Assembly: GCA_022835595.1 (NCBI GenBank)
Contig: BQUP01000001.1
Span: 434,001 to 498,000 of the forward strand
Direction: 5' to 3'
Source: Cystobasidium ongulense
Lineage: Eukaryota; Basidiomycota; Cystobasidiomycetes; Cystobasidiales; Cystobasidiaceae
Length of the DNA stretch: 64,000 bases
The translations under genes and the position numbers were made by a program. Positions 1 through 11,445 of the stretch are shown one piece after another. Numbering within the stretch: position 1 is the stretch's first letter; every line of letters starts with the position of its first letter. The notes beneath the pieces are model-generated. The model did no database searches. It saw only the letters and a program-made list of their open reading frames with translations, and was not told the origin of the DNA.

Positions 1-1
1 G

Positions 2-3000
2 GGGCAAGATGTACGTCTTGTAAGGTCAGTATCCAAAACTTCGTCTCTTCAAAAGACTCCGGCTACCACACCTGCTGCACCGCTCGCGCCAAGCTTCTCT
101 ATGTCTCATATCCGCGAGCATATCAAGCATCGGCTAACTGGCGCTAAACACAACTGTGACAAAGAATTGAAGAAGATCGTTACAGGTATTACTGTTTATG
201 TCGAGAAAGAGCTGGAGGATGAAAGAGCATTCGCTAGCGGCCTCGTCTCTAGGCAAGACCAGGAACCTGTGGTTCTGGAAGATCATGCTTACAGTGAAAG
301 CCCAGCCCCTGGTCTCGTCATTGAGTCAAACGATACAGGCAACGAGGCAGAAGATGAGTACGACCTCAGGTCGGATCGCATTGTTCGCCCCGGGCTGCAT
401 CACACAGACACTGGCAGCTCAACCTCGACCGACCCTCCGCGCTCTGGCTTCGGAAGCCCCTCCATGTCGTTTTCGCAGCCATCACACAGCGCTATACCGA
501 AAGGAGGTGTGCCGGCACGCCGTGGCCGAACCAGTGGACATGCCTCTCCACGTCGCGCATCAATGCCTTCCAAGCGACATCCTTTGGGCGCACCAGTGCG
601 GCCAGCTGATCTTGCAGCACGCCTGGAGCAAAGCCTGACTCTTGAAAACGTCGAGAACACCGCTGGTACTTCCAACACAACATCTAGGTCCACTTCGCGG
701 TCGCGTTCGCCTATGCCGCATCATCACAGCGGTTCGGCCGTCAATCGCACCAGCTCGGCGGAGTGGTTCAAGAAGCATGATGCGCCGGAGAATGAAGATA
801 AGAGACACTTCCTTCATTCCCTGCAGGAGATTGTCACGATTGCGATGGAGATACAAGATACCTCGGTAACGGATCTGACAGACGATCCTTCCGCGTGTGC
901 CCAGTTGATCAGGCGTGTCCAGAAAATCGGTCAACGTTGGGATGACCACCCAAATTGGCCACTGCGTGGGTGGTATGTGCAACTTCTTCTGGCAGTTGCA
1001 GGTCTAAGCCGCGTGGCCGAGTTCTGGGCAGAAGAGCGCGGATTCTGGAATTTTGAGGATCAGAAAGATGCCCACGAGAACGATCCCATACTTTTCGTTG
1101 CCAAGGCACCAGCGCCAGAAGAAGAACCTTCATTGCCTTCACGGTCACGATCAAGGGCCGCTTCTACTGTTCTGGGATTAGGCCGCGCGCCATCCCACGA
1201 GGAGCGCTCGTTACATGCGCCATCACCACTTGGAATCGACCTCGGAGTCCATCGCGTAGAGGAAGAAGCAAGTGCAGACGCTTCTGTTACTGTTTCAGCC
1301 CCAGCCGCCGTTGCCGATGAAGCATCGCGTGCCGAAGAAGCAGAGGTCTTGAGAGAAGCGGTGGAGGAGGTCCGAAGTGTTACGATACTGATGGAGCTAG
1401 CTCTTGACGGGGTCTCCTTCCAGTATCTAAGTCCAGTCTGGGAAGATGTCGTCGGGTAAGTACCGTTCTTTATAGCCGAGGAGCGATGAGGCTAATGCCT
1501 TCCACAGATTGCCTCCGAATGTATGTTTGGGTCGCCCGATATCACATCTACTGCATCCGGACGATGCTGCAGTGTTTGCTGAGGCAAGCAGGCACTTGCA
1601 AGAAGACGATTCGCATACCATAGAGGCACAGTTCCGGCTGAGGGTTTTTGGCGAGAATGAAGATCCCGACGATCATACGGCAGAATCGTTCGAAGCTATG
1701 GAAGGCAAAGGGATGCTCATCAGGGATCGAATGCACGGTGTTCCTTCCCACACGATGTGGGTTATTCGGCCGGTACCCACACACAACGCACCAAGCGACG
1801 ATGGGGAGGCGACGACAGTCAGACCGCCAACCGCCTCGTACATCAAAGCCTTTGGTGAACCTATCACACCGTTTGCGACTGCTGAAACTGGAAGGCTACC
1901 TGTTGCACCTTTGCTTTGTCGCATCTGTGACCGCCAAATTCCTACATGGTTCTTTGAAAAACACAGTGAGACTTGCAATGAAACTCACAGACTCGAAGTA
2001 GATATAGGGGAGACCAACGACAAGCTGTCCGAACTACGGACAATCGCCAATGGCATATTAGATGCCTTGAAAGCGAGCGTGATGTCAGACGAGCCACCTT
2101 CCCCGCCAGAATACCAGGATCTCTCTTTACTACCATCACGATATAGGGACAGCCAAGTACACTTCCTCGAAGAGCTCATCGAAGCGCTCGGTATAGCTCT
2201 ACAGATATCTTCGCCTACACTTGCCGACGATCAACTGCCAGTAGAAAGCCAAAGACTGCTCTCTCCTACTTCGGAAGATCATCTTAGCTTCTTGCAGAAG
2301 TGGCAGGCACCGAAGTCAGAAGACCCAGCTCTGAGACGGCTCGCCGAAGACATGACGGAGCTCTGTCGACAAAAGACGACTGTTGTCAACAGGCTGCGGA
2401 ACACTATCATCTACGTTGAACGAATTAGACTCGAGTGGGAACTGCAAGCGCAGAATTTATTGGCAGCTGAGCCTCGAGAGGGCAGCAGTCAGAGTCCGCC
2501 ACCTTCTCCAGCTCCTACTATTCTACCGCCGAAGAGTGACTCGGCACTGTCAACTGCGCATGATGGCACTGATCCATACGAGCATCCAACCCCAATCTTA
2601 CCGAAATCCAAGACCTTCCTGGGTCAGGGTACCACTATTCCAGTGCAGCAGATACCGGATCGCGAGTCGCCGGTGTCGTTCGAGAACGTTTCTCCAGCAG
2701 CCCTGTTGCAGCCGTTGCCAATGATCGACCCTACTGCCTATGCTCCAGGCGGCAATGCTCCATCCAGTCAATCCCTGACATTTTCCCCCTCGCTTATCCC
2801 CACTTCGCCCCGCTTGTCGTCAGCCGCCCCAGCCCGGAGCGCCAAGGCAACCACCAGCATCAAAGATTTTGACATCATCAAGCCCATCAGCAAAGGTGCT
2901 TTTGGTTCCGTGTATCTGGCCAAGAAACGAAATACTGGCGACTATTACGCGATCAAAGTCCTGAAGAAAGCGGACATGATTGCCAAGAATCAAGTCACCA

Positions 3001-5705
3001 ACGTCAAGGCAGAACGGAAGATCATGATGACGCAAGCGGACTCAGACTTCGCTGTTAAGCTATACTGGACTTTTCAAAGCAAGGATTACCTCGTAGGTTC
3101 TGTAACATATTGTGACTTGAATGTAGCTAACGCTGAGCTCACTCCCAGTACCTTGTTATGGAGTACCTGAATGGAGGTGACTGTGCTTCGCTCATCAAGG
3201 TTATGGGCTGTCTGGACGAAGACTGGGCAAAGTCATATGTGGCAGAGATCGTATTGGGTCTGGAATACCTCCACGGCAGAGGCATCGTTCATCGAGATCT
3301 GAAGCCAGATAACCTGCTCATCGATTCGCGGGGCCATCTGCGCTGTAAGCTTTGATTCTTCCTCCTTGTCCATAAGATACTGTACTGACGTGCACTGTAG
3401 TGACCGATTTTGGCCTATCAAGGTTTGGACTTTTGGGTCGTCAGGCTCGGACTATCAATCAGTCAAGTGCTCAGCTTAGTAAACGCCTTCATCGTCGCGC
3501 CATCCCAAAGACCTTCCCACAGACCAAGTCTGAGCTTTCCACTCCTGAATCTCAACCCCGAGCCTCTTACTTTGGCTCCATCACCCTCGAAGATCCTGAT
3601 GCTATGAGCGAGTCCAGTGGTTCGGAGAGCGTAACCGATAAACATAAGAGCACAAGTCGGAATTCTGACTCACCCGCAATCTCGATGGGATCCCAATCCG
3701 GCAAACTCTTGCCCCATGTAGCGTCACCCAACAAGCAGTCAGACTCGCATCGTTTTGTTGGCACTGTTGATGTGAGTCATTTCCCCTGCATGAATTGTAC
3801 CTAGTCTGACTTGTAGCCTGCAGTATGTCGCGCCAGAGAGCATTCTGGGCGTCGGGGTCGGCGAAGGCGTTGACTGGGTAAGTTGAACGCACAACACTAT
3901 GGCATGTGTCAAACTTACGGTCGAATATCACACAGTGGGCATTAGGGGTGATCTGTCACGAATTCCTTACCTCTTTTCCACCTTTCCATGCCGACACGCC
4001 CGAGCAAGTCTTCGACAATATTCTATCACGTCGAATCAACTGGCACGATGACGACATCGAATGGTCACCCGAAGCTCGAGATTTTGTTGACAGGCTGCTG
4101 TGTCCTGACGCAACCCGAAGACTTGGTGCGAAGGGCGCGGAAGAGGTCAAACGGCACCCCTTCTTGCGGGGCATTGATTGGACGAAGCTACGCGAATATG
4201 AAGGGAACTTTGTGCCTCAAATCACCGATCCTGAGTCGACCGACTACTTTGACGACCGAGGTGCCGCTTCCCAAGTCTTCCAGGAAGATAGCCTTGAAGC
4301 CGACTCCCCGCCCCTAACCTCAGAAACGCGCACTGTAGCGGGCCTGGTGCATCACGAGACGAGTACCGGAAAACCAGGTAGCATGGGTTCAACGCCGGCG
4401 GACGACTTTGGAACCTTTAATTTCAAGAACTTGGACGTCTTGAAGCAAGCAAACGACGATGTCATCCGAAAGCTGCGAAGCGATTCAGTCATTCCTCCGA
4501 TGGTCGACTCCAAAGCCGCCACTGCGATAGCCAGGAATGACAAATCCAAAAGAAACAGTATGGCAGACCAAAGGGTGAGTTTACAAACATTCAGGAGTGA
4601 GGGAAAGCAAGACTGACTTGATCATCTACAGCCGGGTCAGCCACCTTCCCCGTCAACTTCCACAACCTCGTCTGTCGGTTCTGCACTCTCTCGCCCGAGT
4701 CTTCCGAATACACCCTTTGCTGTGCTACAGGCGCATAAAAGAAGGCCTTCAAACCAGCATGGGCCGCGCTTTAAAACTGATTTGGCAGACAGTGATGACG
4801 TTGAAAGCTTTTCCAGACGCAATTCTCTGCCAGGCACCATGAGGCGGTCGTCGGTCGGAGTGATGGACAAGCACTTCAACAACTCCGAGAGTAACTGGCA
4901 TCAGCGCAGGCGTACATCTGGCTATACAGATCTCACACCCGCATCGTCCCTCTCTTCGCCGATCGCAGGCAAGGTCAATCTTCCTGTGCAAGCCGAAACC
5001 GCAGCCCAGACTATAAATACGGGCGCTGTCGTGCAGCCGGCTGAGAAGACAGTGGACTGCTTGATTGCCGAAGACAGTGAGTTCAACTTGTCATACCAGC
5101 GATCCGCCACGTATTCTGATTCGTTTACATTAGATCCTATTTCATCCAAGATTCTTGAAACGATTCTAGTCAGGCTTGGCTGTCTCTGCGTTGTTGTGCA
5201 CAACGGGGAGGAAGCAATACGTTGCTCTATGGGAGAGCTTGCGTTTGATGTGATCTTCATGGATATGGTAAGTCACCTGCACCCAGCTTTTGTGCAGCTC
5301 CGCTCATTTTGCCTTACGTCACTTGCTTCTCCTCACACAGCTTATGCCGATATGTAAGACTAAACATTTTCCTTTATTGCCTTTAGCGCGCAGTGACTTA
5401 CTTTCTTTTGAACAGTGGACGGTGAGAATGCTGCAAGAATGATCAAATCTACGAATAACGCGAATCAAAATACACCGATCGTAGCAGTAACTTCATATGC
5501 TGCTCATGAACGCATTCACATCACCGAAGAGGGTACACTCTTCAATGCTGTTTTAACGAAACCAGTTAGCAAGGCGGACGTCTTGAACGTCTTGACCAAA
5601 TTGGGATTTGTTACCAAAACGAAGCCCGCTCCCGCAGCAGGCGAGAGCGGCCAACAATCAAACATGGTCCGAACGCTGCCCGTAAACGACGCGGCAGTCG
5701 CCTAA
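2..5705 (+). CDS. RIM15: Rim15-type PAS/AGC protein kinase with receiver domain, 5' end missing
   Basis: Nutrient-signalling kinase of the Rim15/Cek1 family, which in yeasts drives entry into quiescence through Igo/endosulfine and PP2A. The frame is open to the left edge, so the start lies outside. Exons: <2-1455, 1508-3092, 3149-3344, 3401-3771, 3824-3877, 3936-4574, 4632-5076, 5134-5267, 5341-5353, 5416-5705, giving 1,726 visible residues in one frame. In order: disordered Ser-rich part; PAS-like domain (about residue 460-600); a C2HC zinc finger (CRIC...H...C, about 620-640); kinase domain (about 938-1300) with [22 protein letters not shown] and VAPES; receiver domain (about 1575-1700) with the acidic pair ED, phospho-acceptor Asp in FMDM, VAVTSY and LTKP. 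About 120 residues separate DFG from the APE segment, the large activation-loop insert known in this family. The kinase and receiver both look active. Confidence 0.95.
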
Positions 5706-6003
5706 TAGGCTTAGTATACATGTGTCTCTACATGTAGCTCCGTACATTCTTTCCCTGTAGACTCCAGTTGCCTGCATTCGCGCATACTTCCTTGCAGTAG
5801 CCGACGGGCCCCTTTGTTCCACATAGCTTGATAGGTCCTAAAATCATGTTATTGTACATCATAGCTCGTATTGAGCTTCTACGTTGGAATGAAAGTTTTG
5901 TCGTTGGCACGAGCCTTTTTCCGAAAATCATTTAGCTACAGGGCACTTGTTCTGACTCATTTTTAAACTTAGATACGTATACTGATGCTGGCTACAATAC
6001 TAG
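5706..6003. other. Convergent intergenic region
   Basis: Short spacer between the 3' ends of the Rim15-type kinase and the F-box gene. It is AT-richer than the flanks and should hold both polyadenylation sites. I see no further gene in it. Confidence 0.5.
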
Positions 6004-9000
6004 TTAGGCCATATTCTGGCGCTTCTTGCCAGGTCCTTTGCTGAATTGGCCCAAGCCCCGCTGAGAGGCAAGCCACCTTTCCGCCTCGTCATCGACGAGA
6101 ACGCCAATAAAATCCAGATAGCGGTGGAAGCTGGCGTAATGATGCTTGTCAGATTGCCGATTGAGAGGCCAATTTATTTGAGATGGGTCATCGATTTTGA
6201 TTCTCGATATTCTGTTCACATTGCGTGGGTGTTGCTTCATCTGATCTACCAACACTACGGCGCCCCTGGGAGTAAGGTGCGGGCCGCACCGCGAGATGTC
6301 GAGAGAAACGAGCAAGGGGCACGTTTGAGGGAGCTTCTCTATGTCAGCATCGCGCAACGAGGATACACCGGTGAGAGAGAGATGTCGGAGCTGATGTGAA
6401 TGGGTCATCATGGACTGGAAGACTAAGGGGCTGATATTTGTGAATGATAAATCCAGGCTTGTTATCAAATGACTCGCCGCCATCAAAGCAGTAGCAGCGA
6501 AGGGGGCGCATTTTGGGATGGTGGCGCCTGTTATTAAAGCCAAGACCGCTCTATCGTTGGCCCGACCAGTCTTCGACAGTAGACCTTGACGAATTCTCCA
6601 CTCATGACGGTAATGAGGGAGTTTCTTCGGTCGTTCCGTATAGTACGCCGCTTCGTCTTCCGACATCATCGCTAAAAGCATATCGTCCGAAACTTCGTTC
6701 CGCACAGGATCTCGTCCAATTTCAAAATTTTGCAGTAGATTGTACCAATCGATATGTGACAGGTGTACGTATCTGCCGGCACCGTTGCTCTGCTCCTTGT
6801 AAGATAAGGCTGTAGCATAAAAGTCCGGTACAGGCTTCGTGATTCGGGTAGACTCGAAATTCTTATCACCCGAAAGGGAGACCTGCCGGAGACTAGGCAT
6901 ACTGAGAGCGGGATGACGAAGGGGTTTTTCAAGTCTTGGAGCTGTCCCTACCCAGATAGGTGGGAATGTACCTCCAATCAGCTGGAGAGTCTGAAGATAT
7001 GGCAGATCGATAACGTCTGGAAGGTCTGCCGCTTGCGAGTAATTACGCCCATTTGTGGGAGGAGTGTTGGCCGCGACAGGACTACTTGCTGCGTCATCCC
7101 AATCGTCTACATCACCATCTAGTAGATCCGACTTCCGTCGAATAGATGCCCTGTGCCATTGTAATTCCTGCCAATTGTACTCAGAGTAAAAGTCTTCATC
7201 TACGCAATCTTGATCGTCGTAATGGGTATATACCCGGTGACAGTAGCGGAATCCTGCTCTGTACTGCCACGAGTCTTCGGCGATGGGTTTAGAAATGACG
7301 GCCCAAGAACACCCAGTGTCTATCTCCGGAGGATAACTTAATTCTTCAGGATATGTATAATCTGCTTCACCCTTGCACCACATTATACGTGATTCCACTA
7401 CTTCAATATAGCCCGCATCAGGATCTTCGTCGCCCTCATCGTCAAAGTCAACAATCGGAGCTTCGGAATCTCCCAGGATGATGACGGTAGAATTATTGAG
7501 GATATAGTTTGACTCGCTACTGCTGTTAACTAATTCAGGAGGAGAAGGAGGACCTTCGTACGGTGGCGTATCGTCATCGTCCAAAATGCTAGCTGGAGGC
7601 GAAGTCTGGTTGGTCACATCGTTAGATGGCATTTCTTGCTTGTCGGCAAGGGTAGATGTCGACGATGAGGCTGACTCTTCTTCATGGCGTTCCTTGTTAT
7701 TCTGCAGCTTGTTCCATGTAAGGTATCGTATGTCGAGGCACAGTAGATTTGGTGTGTGTGCAAGGAAATGCCAAAGGCCTCTGCCCCATTGGCATCTTGT
7801 AATGCTAATGGATCGAAGATTTGGAAACCCATCCTTGGGAAGTACCAGGTCATCCGAAATAGCGCAACCAAAGAGGTCCAGACTAGTCAGATTGTTAAAA
7901 TGACAGGTTCTAACATTGATAGGGTCACCGTAAGTCCAGTCGTTTGCAAAGAAATCCCTAGGATGATGTAATTTGTTCCAATTCAATTCTCTTAATTTCC
8001 AGTAGGCTTGATGATTAGCTAGATCAATTTGATAGCGCTTGACCTCCTCTTGATATCTCTTATGTAGCTGTAATATCTCCGTTGTAACCATCTGAGAAAC
8101 GTCGTGCCCTCTAGCTGCGTGTGCCATTACTCTAGCTACTGCAGGTGGCGGGTCTCCCGGTTCTTCAGGCACGTACATCACATCAGATGGGAAGGGCCAG
8201 CTCCCTCGAATGACTACACTTTCTGCTGACTGGAAGAAAGCTAGCATATTCCCGGCTACTGGAAGGGAGTGCATGAGAGGCATGGCTATCTGTATAACCT
8301 TGGAATTGCCTATGCTCGTATTGTTGACGTCCTGAACCGACATATTGGAGTTGTCATAGGCCACCAGAGCTTCAAGCACGTCATTGAGCATCATGAGATG
8401 GATCTGATGATTACCCACGATCTGGACGTTGAGCGATTGGAGTTCCGACAAGTGAGGATATACCTTCTCCATGATAGTTGCGAGTATAGATTCGATATGC
8501 GATTGCCATGCATCTCCACCTGTTTTCTGCGACACATTGGGCACATTCCGATGTATTATCGAAAAATTGAGCAAACTTCTGAAGGTTTGCCTGGCTTGGT
8601 TCGTATAGTTGGGAGATGGCGAGAGGCAAGGTGGAACCTTTCGTACAGCTAGTCGACTTGCATGGCGTATGGCGCGTTCGAGAGCGACTTCGGGATGGTC
8701 TAGGTCTATTTGTAGGCGATTCCAGAATCGCGGTTCGTCTAAGATGAGCTTGCGCCACGCTCTACAGGTTCGCATGCATGGCTGGAGGAGTCGCATGTCT
8801 TGCTCGTGGAGAAACTGAAACACCAGTAGGAGAGCTTCATGAGGAAGTGTTTGCTGTGAAAGGAAAATTGGATGTTTGCCATTACTGCCTGCACGCGTGG
8901 AAGAGTCGCCCGGCTCGACCAGAGTAGATGGGGAATACGATGCAGATCGCTTATTGGGCGCAAATTCATCTGACGATGAACGCGAGTCCTCGACTTCGCC

Positions 9001-9315
9001 TCCAGGCCCAGCTTGCACGTCCGTGTTTTCTACTGTTGATGTTGACAAGGATTTGATGACGCGTGGGCAAGAGCCAGGAAATGCGAGAACAGCACAAGTC
9101 GGCGCGCAGAGATGCACAGGAAGAGAGAGAGCAGGATCAGACAATGCTGTGCCTATCCTCTCATGACTTTGCGTTGGCCATGTAGGCCGGCCTGGTACAG
9201 TAGCTGCATCGCAATCTCCAAAAGTGCACAGAGAGCAGACAGAGGATGGAGCAGACCTACCAGCAGTGTAAACTCCCATCGCCGACACGTCTGATGCATG
9301 TGCCATGTTGTGCAT
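6004..9315 (-). CDS. Large F-box / leucine-rich repeat protein, intronless
   Basis: Probable substrate receptor of an SCF ubiquitin ligase; substrate unknown. A single open frame of 1,103 residues starts at the ATG at 9315; another ATG lies three codons further in. An F-box at about residues 157-205 (TLPHEALLLVFQFL ... CRAWRKLI ... RFWNRL) would bind Skp1. The middle is long and acidic, with Ser/Thr-rich linkers. The C-terminal 150 residues carry leucine-rich repeat units such as LITSLDLSFTNISP and LRHLSLTG, ending in a basic tail. Unlike nearly all its neighbours it needs no intron to stay open. The N-terminus before the F-box is Cys- and Pro-rich and might be 5' leader if a later start is used. 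I do not recognise a named orthologue. Confidence 0.85.
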   Translation of the reverse strand: MHNMAHASDVSAMGVYTAGRSAPSSVCSLCTFGDCDAATVPGRPTWPTQSHERIGTALSDPALSLPVHLCAPTCAVLAFPGSCPRVIKSLSTSTVENTDVQAGPGGEVEDSRSSSDEFAPNKRSASYSPSTLVEPGDSSTRAGSNGKHPIFLSQQTLPHEALLLVFQFLHEQDMRLLQPCMRTCRAWRKLILDEPRFWNRLQIDLDHPEVALERAIRHASRLAVRKVPPCLSPSPNYTNQARQTFRSLLNFSIIHRNVPNVSQKTGGDAWQSHIESILATIMEKVYPHLSELQSLNVQIVGNHQIHLMMLNDVLEALVAYDNSNMSVQDVNNTSIGNSKVIQIAMPLMHSLPVAGNMLAFFQSAESVVIRGSWPFPSDVMYVPEEPGDPPPAVARVMAHAARGHDVSQMVTTEILQLHKRYQEEVKRYQIDLANHQAYWKLRELNWNKLHHPRDFFANDWTYGDPINVRTCHFNNLTSLDLFGCAISDDLVLPKDGFPNLRSISITRCQWGRGLWHFLAHTPNLLCLDIRYLTWNKLQNNKERHEEESASSSTSTLADKQEMPSNDVTNQTSPPASILDDDDTPPYEGPPSPPELVNSSSESNYILNNSTVIILGDSEAPIVDFDDEGDEDPDAGYIEVVESRIMWCKGEADYTYPEELSYPPEIDTGCSWAVISKPIAEDSWQYRAGFRYCHRVYTHYDDQDCVDEDFYSEYNWQELQWHRASIRRKSDLLDGDVDDWDDAASSPVAANTPPTNGRNYSQAADLPDVIDLPYLQTLQLIGGTFPPIWVGTAPRLEKPLRHPALSMPSLRQVSLSGDKNFESTRITKPVPDFYATALSYKEQSNGAGRYVHLSHIDWYNLLQNFEIGRDPVRNEVSDDMLLAMMSEDEAAYYTERPKKLPHYRHEWRIRQGLLSKTGRANDRAVLALITGATIPKCAPFAATALMAASHLITSLDLSFTNISPLVFQSMMTHSHQLRHLSLTGVSSLRDADIEKLPQTCPLLVSLDISRCGPHLTPRGAVVLVDQMKQHPRNVNRISRIKIDDPSQINWPLNRQSDKHHYASFHRYLDFIGVLVDDEAERWLASQRGLGQFSKGPGKKRQNMA

Positions 9316-10197
9316 CTCCTCAGGTTGGAGCAAGACTCGTCTGTCTGATGTGATGATACTGCGTCCTAGGTCTTTCAGCGCATATCTACAAGCAGACGCT
9401 TGACACCACCGAGCTGCTGGCCGTCTCGTCAGTCAGTCGCACTGTGGGACCAGCCCGTATAGGAGCGTGTCTACACACCTCCTTCAGGTCCTGCAGGCCA
9501 GTCAAACTGGCTCTACAGCGATGTTGCTCGCCATGCAGTGGTGCGTGGATGCTGATCTGGTTGACCGAGTCGTGTGCAGGCAAGCGAGGGGCCGCCTGGC
9601 TAGGAGCGAGTGTCGTGGAAAAGATGACTTGCAGTCGCACAGCCCGCTCAGCTCACAGCGAGCCTGCTTTACGCTGTGTGCTCTGCTACTGTATGGCGCG
9701 TCCGTCCTGTATGCGCGTGGTGCAAAGAGGTCTGCAGCGCTTGCACGCAGCTGACTATCAGCCGGCGCAGAAGCTTGCAACTTTCATGCACCACATGTCT
9801 CTATCTCTATCTGTATTACGTTCATGCACTGAGGTGCATCACCTGGCGCGCTGTACTTGTACTTGTCCCTCTACTGCTGGAGCCCGCTTTCATGCGCGTA
9901 AAGTATCTCTGGCGCGCATGGCTGGCACTTTCGGCCAGTCCACGCACAGGCTGTATGCGGCCTATGGAGACCCTTCCATTGTCCCTACCCTACTGATCTG
10001 ACTGAGTCTCCAAGCTTTCTATCGTCTCTGCTGTAATCCCGTGCATTCGTCCGCAAGCTGATCAAGCTACAAGATCTTTTATCAGATTACCGTTCAGGCG
10101 AGATAATGTAGTGTCGCTTCTCTGCTTGTTTTCGACACGATAAAGTCAACGAATCCGAATCAGACCATTTTCTGCTAATGCCTGGGTCATTTTAAAC
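9316..10197. other. Divergent promoter region between the F-box gene and the Sfh5-like gene
   Basis: About 880 bases that should hold two promoters and 5' leaders. Open frames here (for example 9444-10001 on the plus strand) are rich in Cys, Arg and Ser in every frame, show no domain, and overlap one another on both strands, so I read them as chance. Confidence 0.5.
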
Positions 10198-11244
10198 ATG
10201 AGCACTGTCAAGCCTATCGCTGCCGATATCACACAAGTCGTGTCGAGACTACCTTCACTCGCAGAGAAAACAGGCCACAACGAGCTGTACAATATCGACA
10301 TTACGCAGTCCGACAGCGCTCCTGTAAGACTGATAGTAGGAAAGTACCTCAGAGCAAATGATAACAATGTCGAAGCTGCCTGCAAAGCGATTGAAGACAC
10401 TCTGACCTGGAGAAAAGAATTCCAACCTCGAAAGGCAGCTTATGAGGAGAAACACGCCGATAAGTTCGAAGGCATTGGATGCAATACTGTACTTGGAGAG
10501 GATGTAGTGGTGTGGAATATATATGGTAGGTACCTGCTTGTATCAGCCTTGCTTATACCTGGTATCTCCTCTGCTGACATGTTCTGTTTTATCTCAAAAA
10601 AGGTGTCCTTCGGGATAGACCTGACCCATCCGATTTATTTCAACCACTTGAGCAGTTCCTTCGATGGCGCATTGGATTAATGGAGCGATGTATAGATCTC
10701 TTGAAGCTATCAGGTTAGTGCATGTTTCAGCCAGTGGCACGCTTTACCTCTCCGTCACGCTCAACTGAAGTTTGTTTCTTTATCAGATTATACCGGGGAT
10801 GGCATTGCAGATCCAAAACAAGCAATACAGATCCATGATTACATGCGCGTATCCTTCTTTCGGATGGATGCCAATCAAAGAGCAACCACAAAGCAAGTGA
10901 TAGATTTGATGTCAAAGGTACGTTCTACACCTTCTTGAAGCATACTCTGCTCGGCCAAACAGGAGGATTGAGAGCTGACTTGGATATACATACACATCTT
11001 TTGAACCATTTATATCCAGCACTATCCTGAAAGTATGAAAGCGAAATACATGATCAACGTACCATTCATCATGAGCTGGATGATGTCTCTCGTCAAGACT
11101 TTCATTTCGAGGGAGACATTGAGCAAAATTACCGTTATGAGCTATGGAAGCAAATTGGCAGATTATATTGGTCACAAGGACCTGTTACCCAAGGCATACG
11201 GCGGCACCAGCGCAAAAAGTCTTTCCGATATCAGCCTTGCGTAA
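10198..11244 (+). CDS. SFH5: Sfh5-type CRAL-TRIO phosphatidylinositol transfer protein
   Basis: Cytosolic/ER-associated Sec14-family lipid transfer protein of the Sfh5 branch. Exons: 10198-10525, 10603-10713, 10787-10917, 11020-11244, giving 264 residues, slightly short of typical Sfh5. The N-terminal helical part contains KYLRANDNNVEAA, the usual CRAL-TRIO-N pattern. The lipid-binding domain follows from about residue 85, with LRWRIGLMERCIDLL, DYTGDGIAD, HYPESMKAKYMINVPF and, near the end, YGSKLADYIGHKDLLPKAYGG. The YPE...INVP segment is the diagnostic Sec14 core. The three introns are 77, 73 and 102 bases. The start is the first in-frame ATG and leads straight into the conserved region. Confidence 0.9.
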
Positions 11245-11445
11245 AGCCGGCATTTCTTCTGTAAATGCAGGTGCTGAATTTGCGAGAAGTGGTGCAGTTC
11301 AGAAAGACTCGATAGCAACTTCGAAGTGAGTGTAGATTATATAGCGGCCGGCTCGAGGCTTTGAGTATTACTTCTCCGTCCCACCCAGCTTTATTGATTT
11401 GATTGGCATATGTAACATGATCGATCCAAAGCGTCCGAAGACGTA

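Noticed and set aside
560-1154. Overlapping minus-strand frames inside the Rim15-type gene
   Set aside because: They lie antisense to a well-supported coding exon and show no domain.
9444-10001. 185-codon plus-strand open frame
   Set aside because: Low-complexity Cys/Arg/Ser composition, overlapping open frames on both strands, no domain; it fills a divergent promoter.
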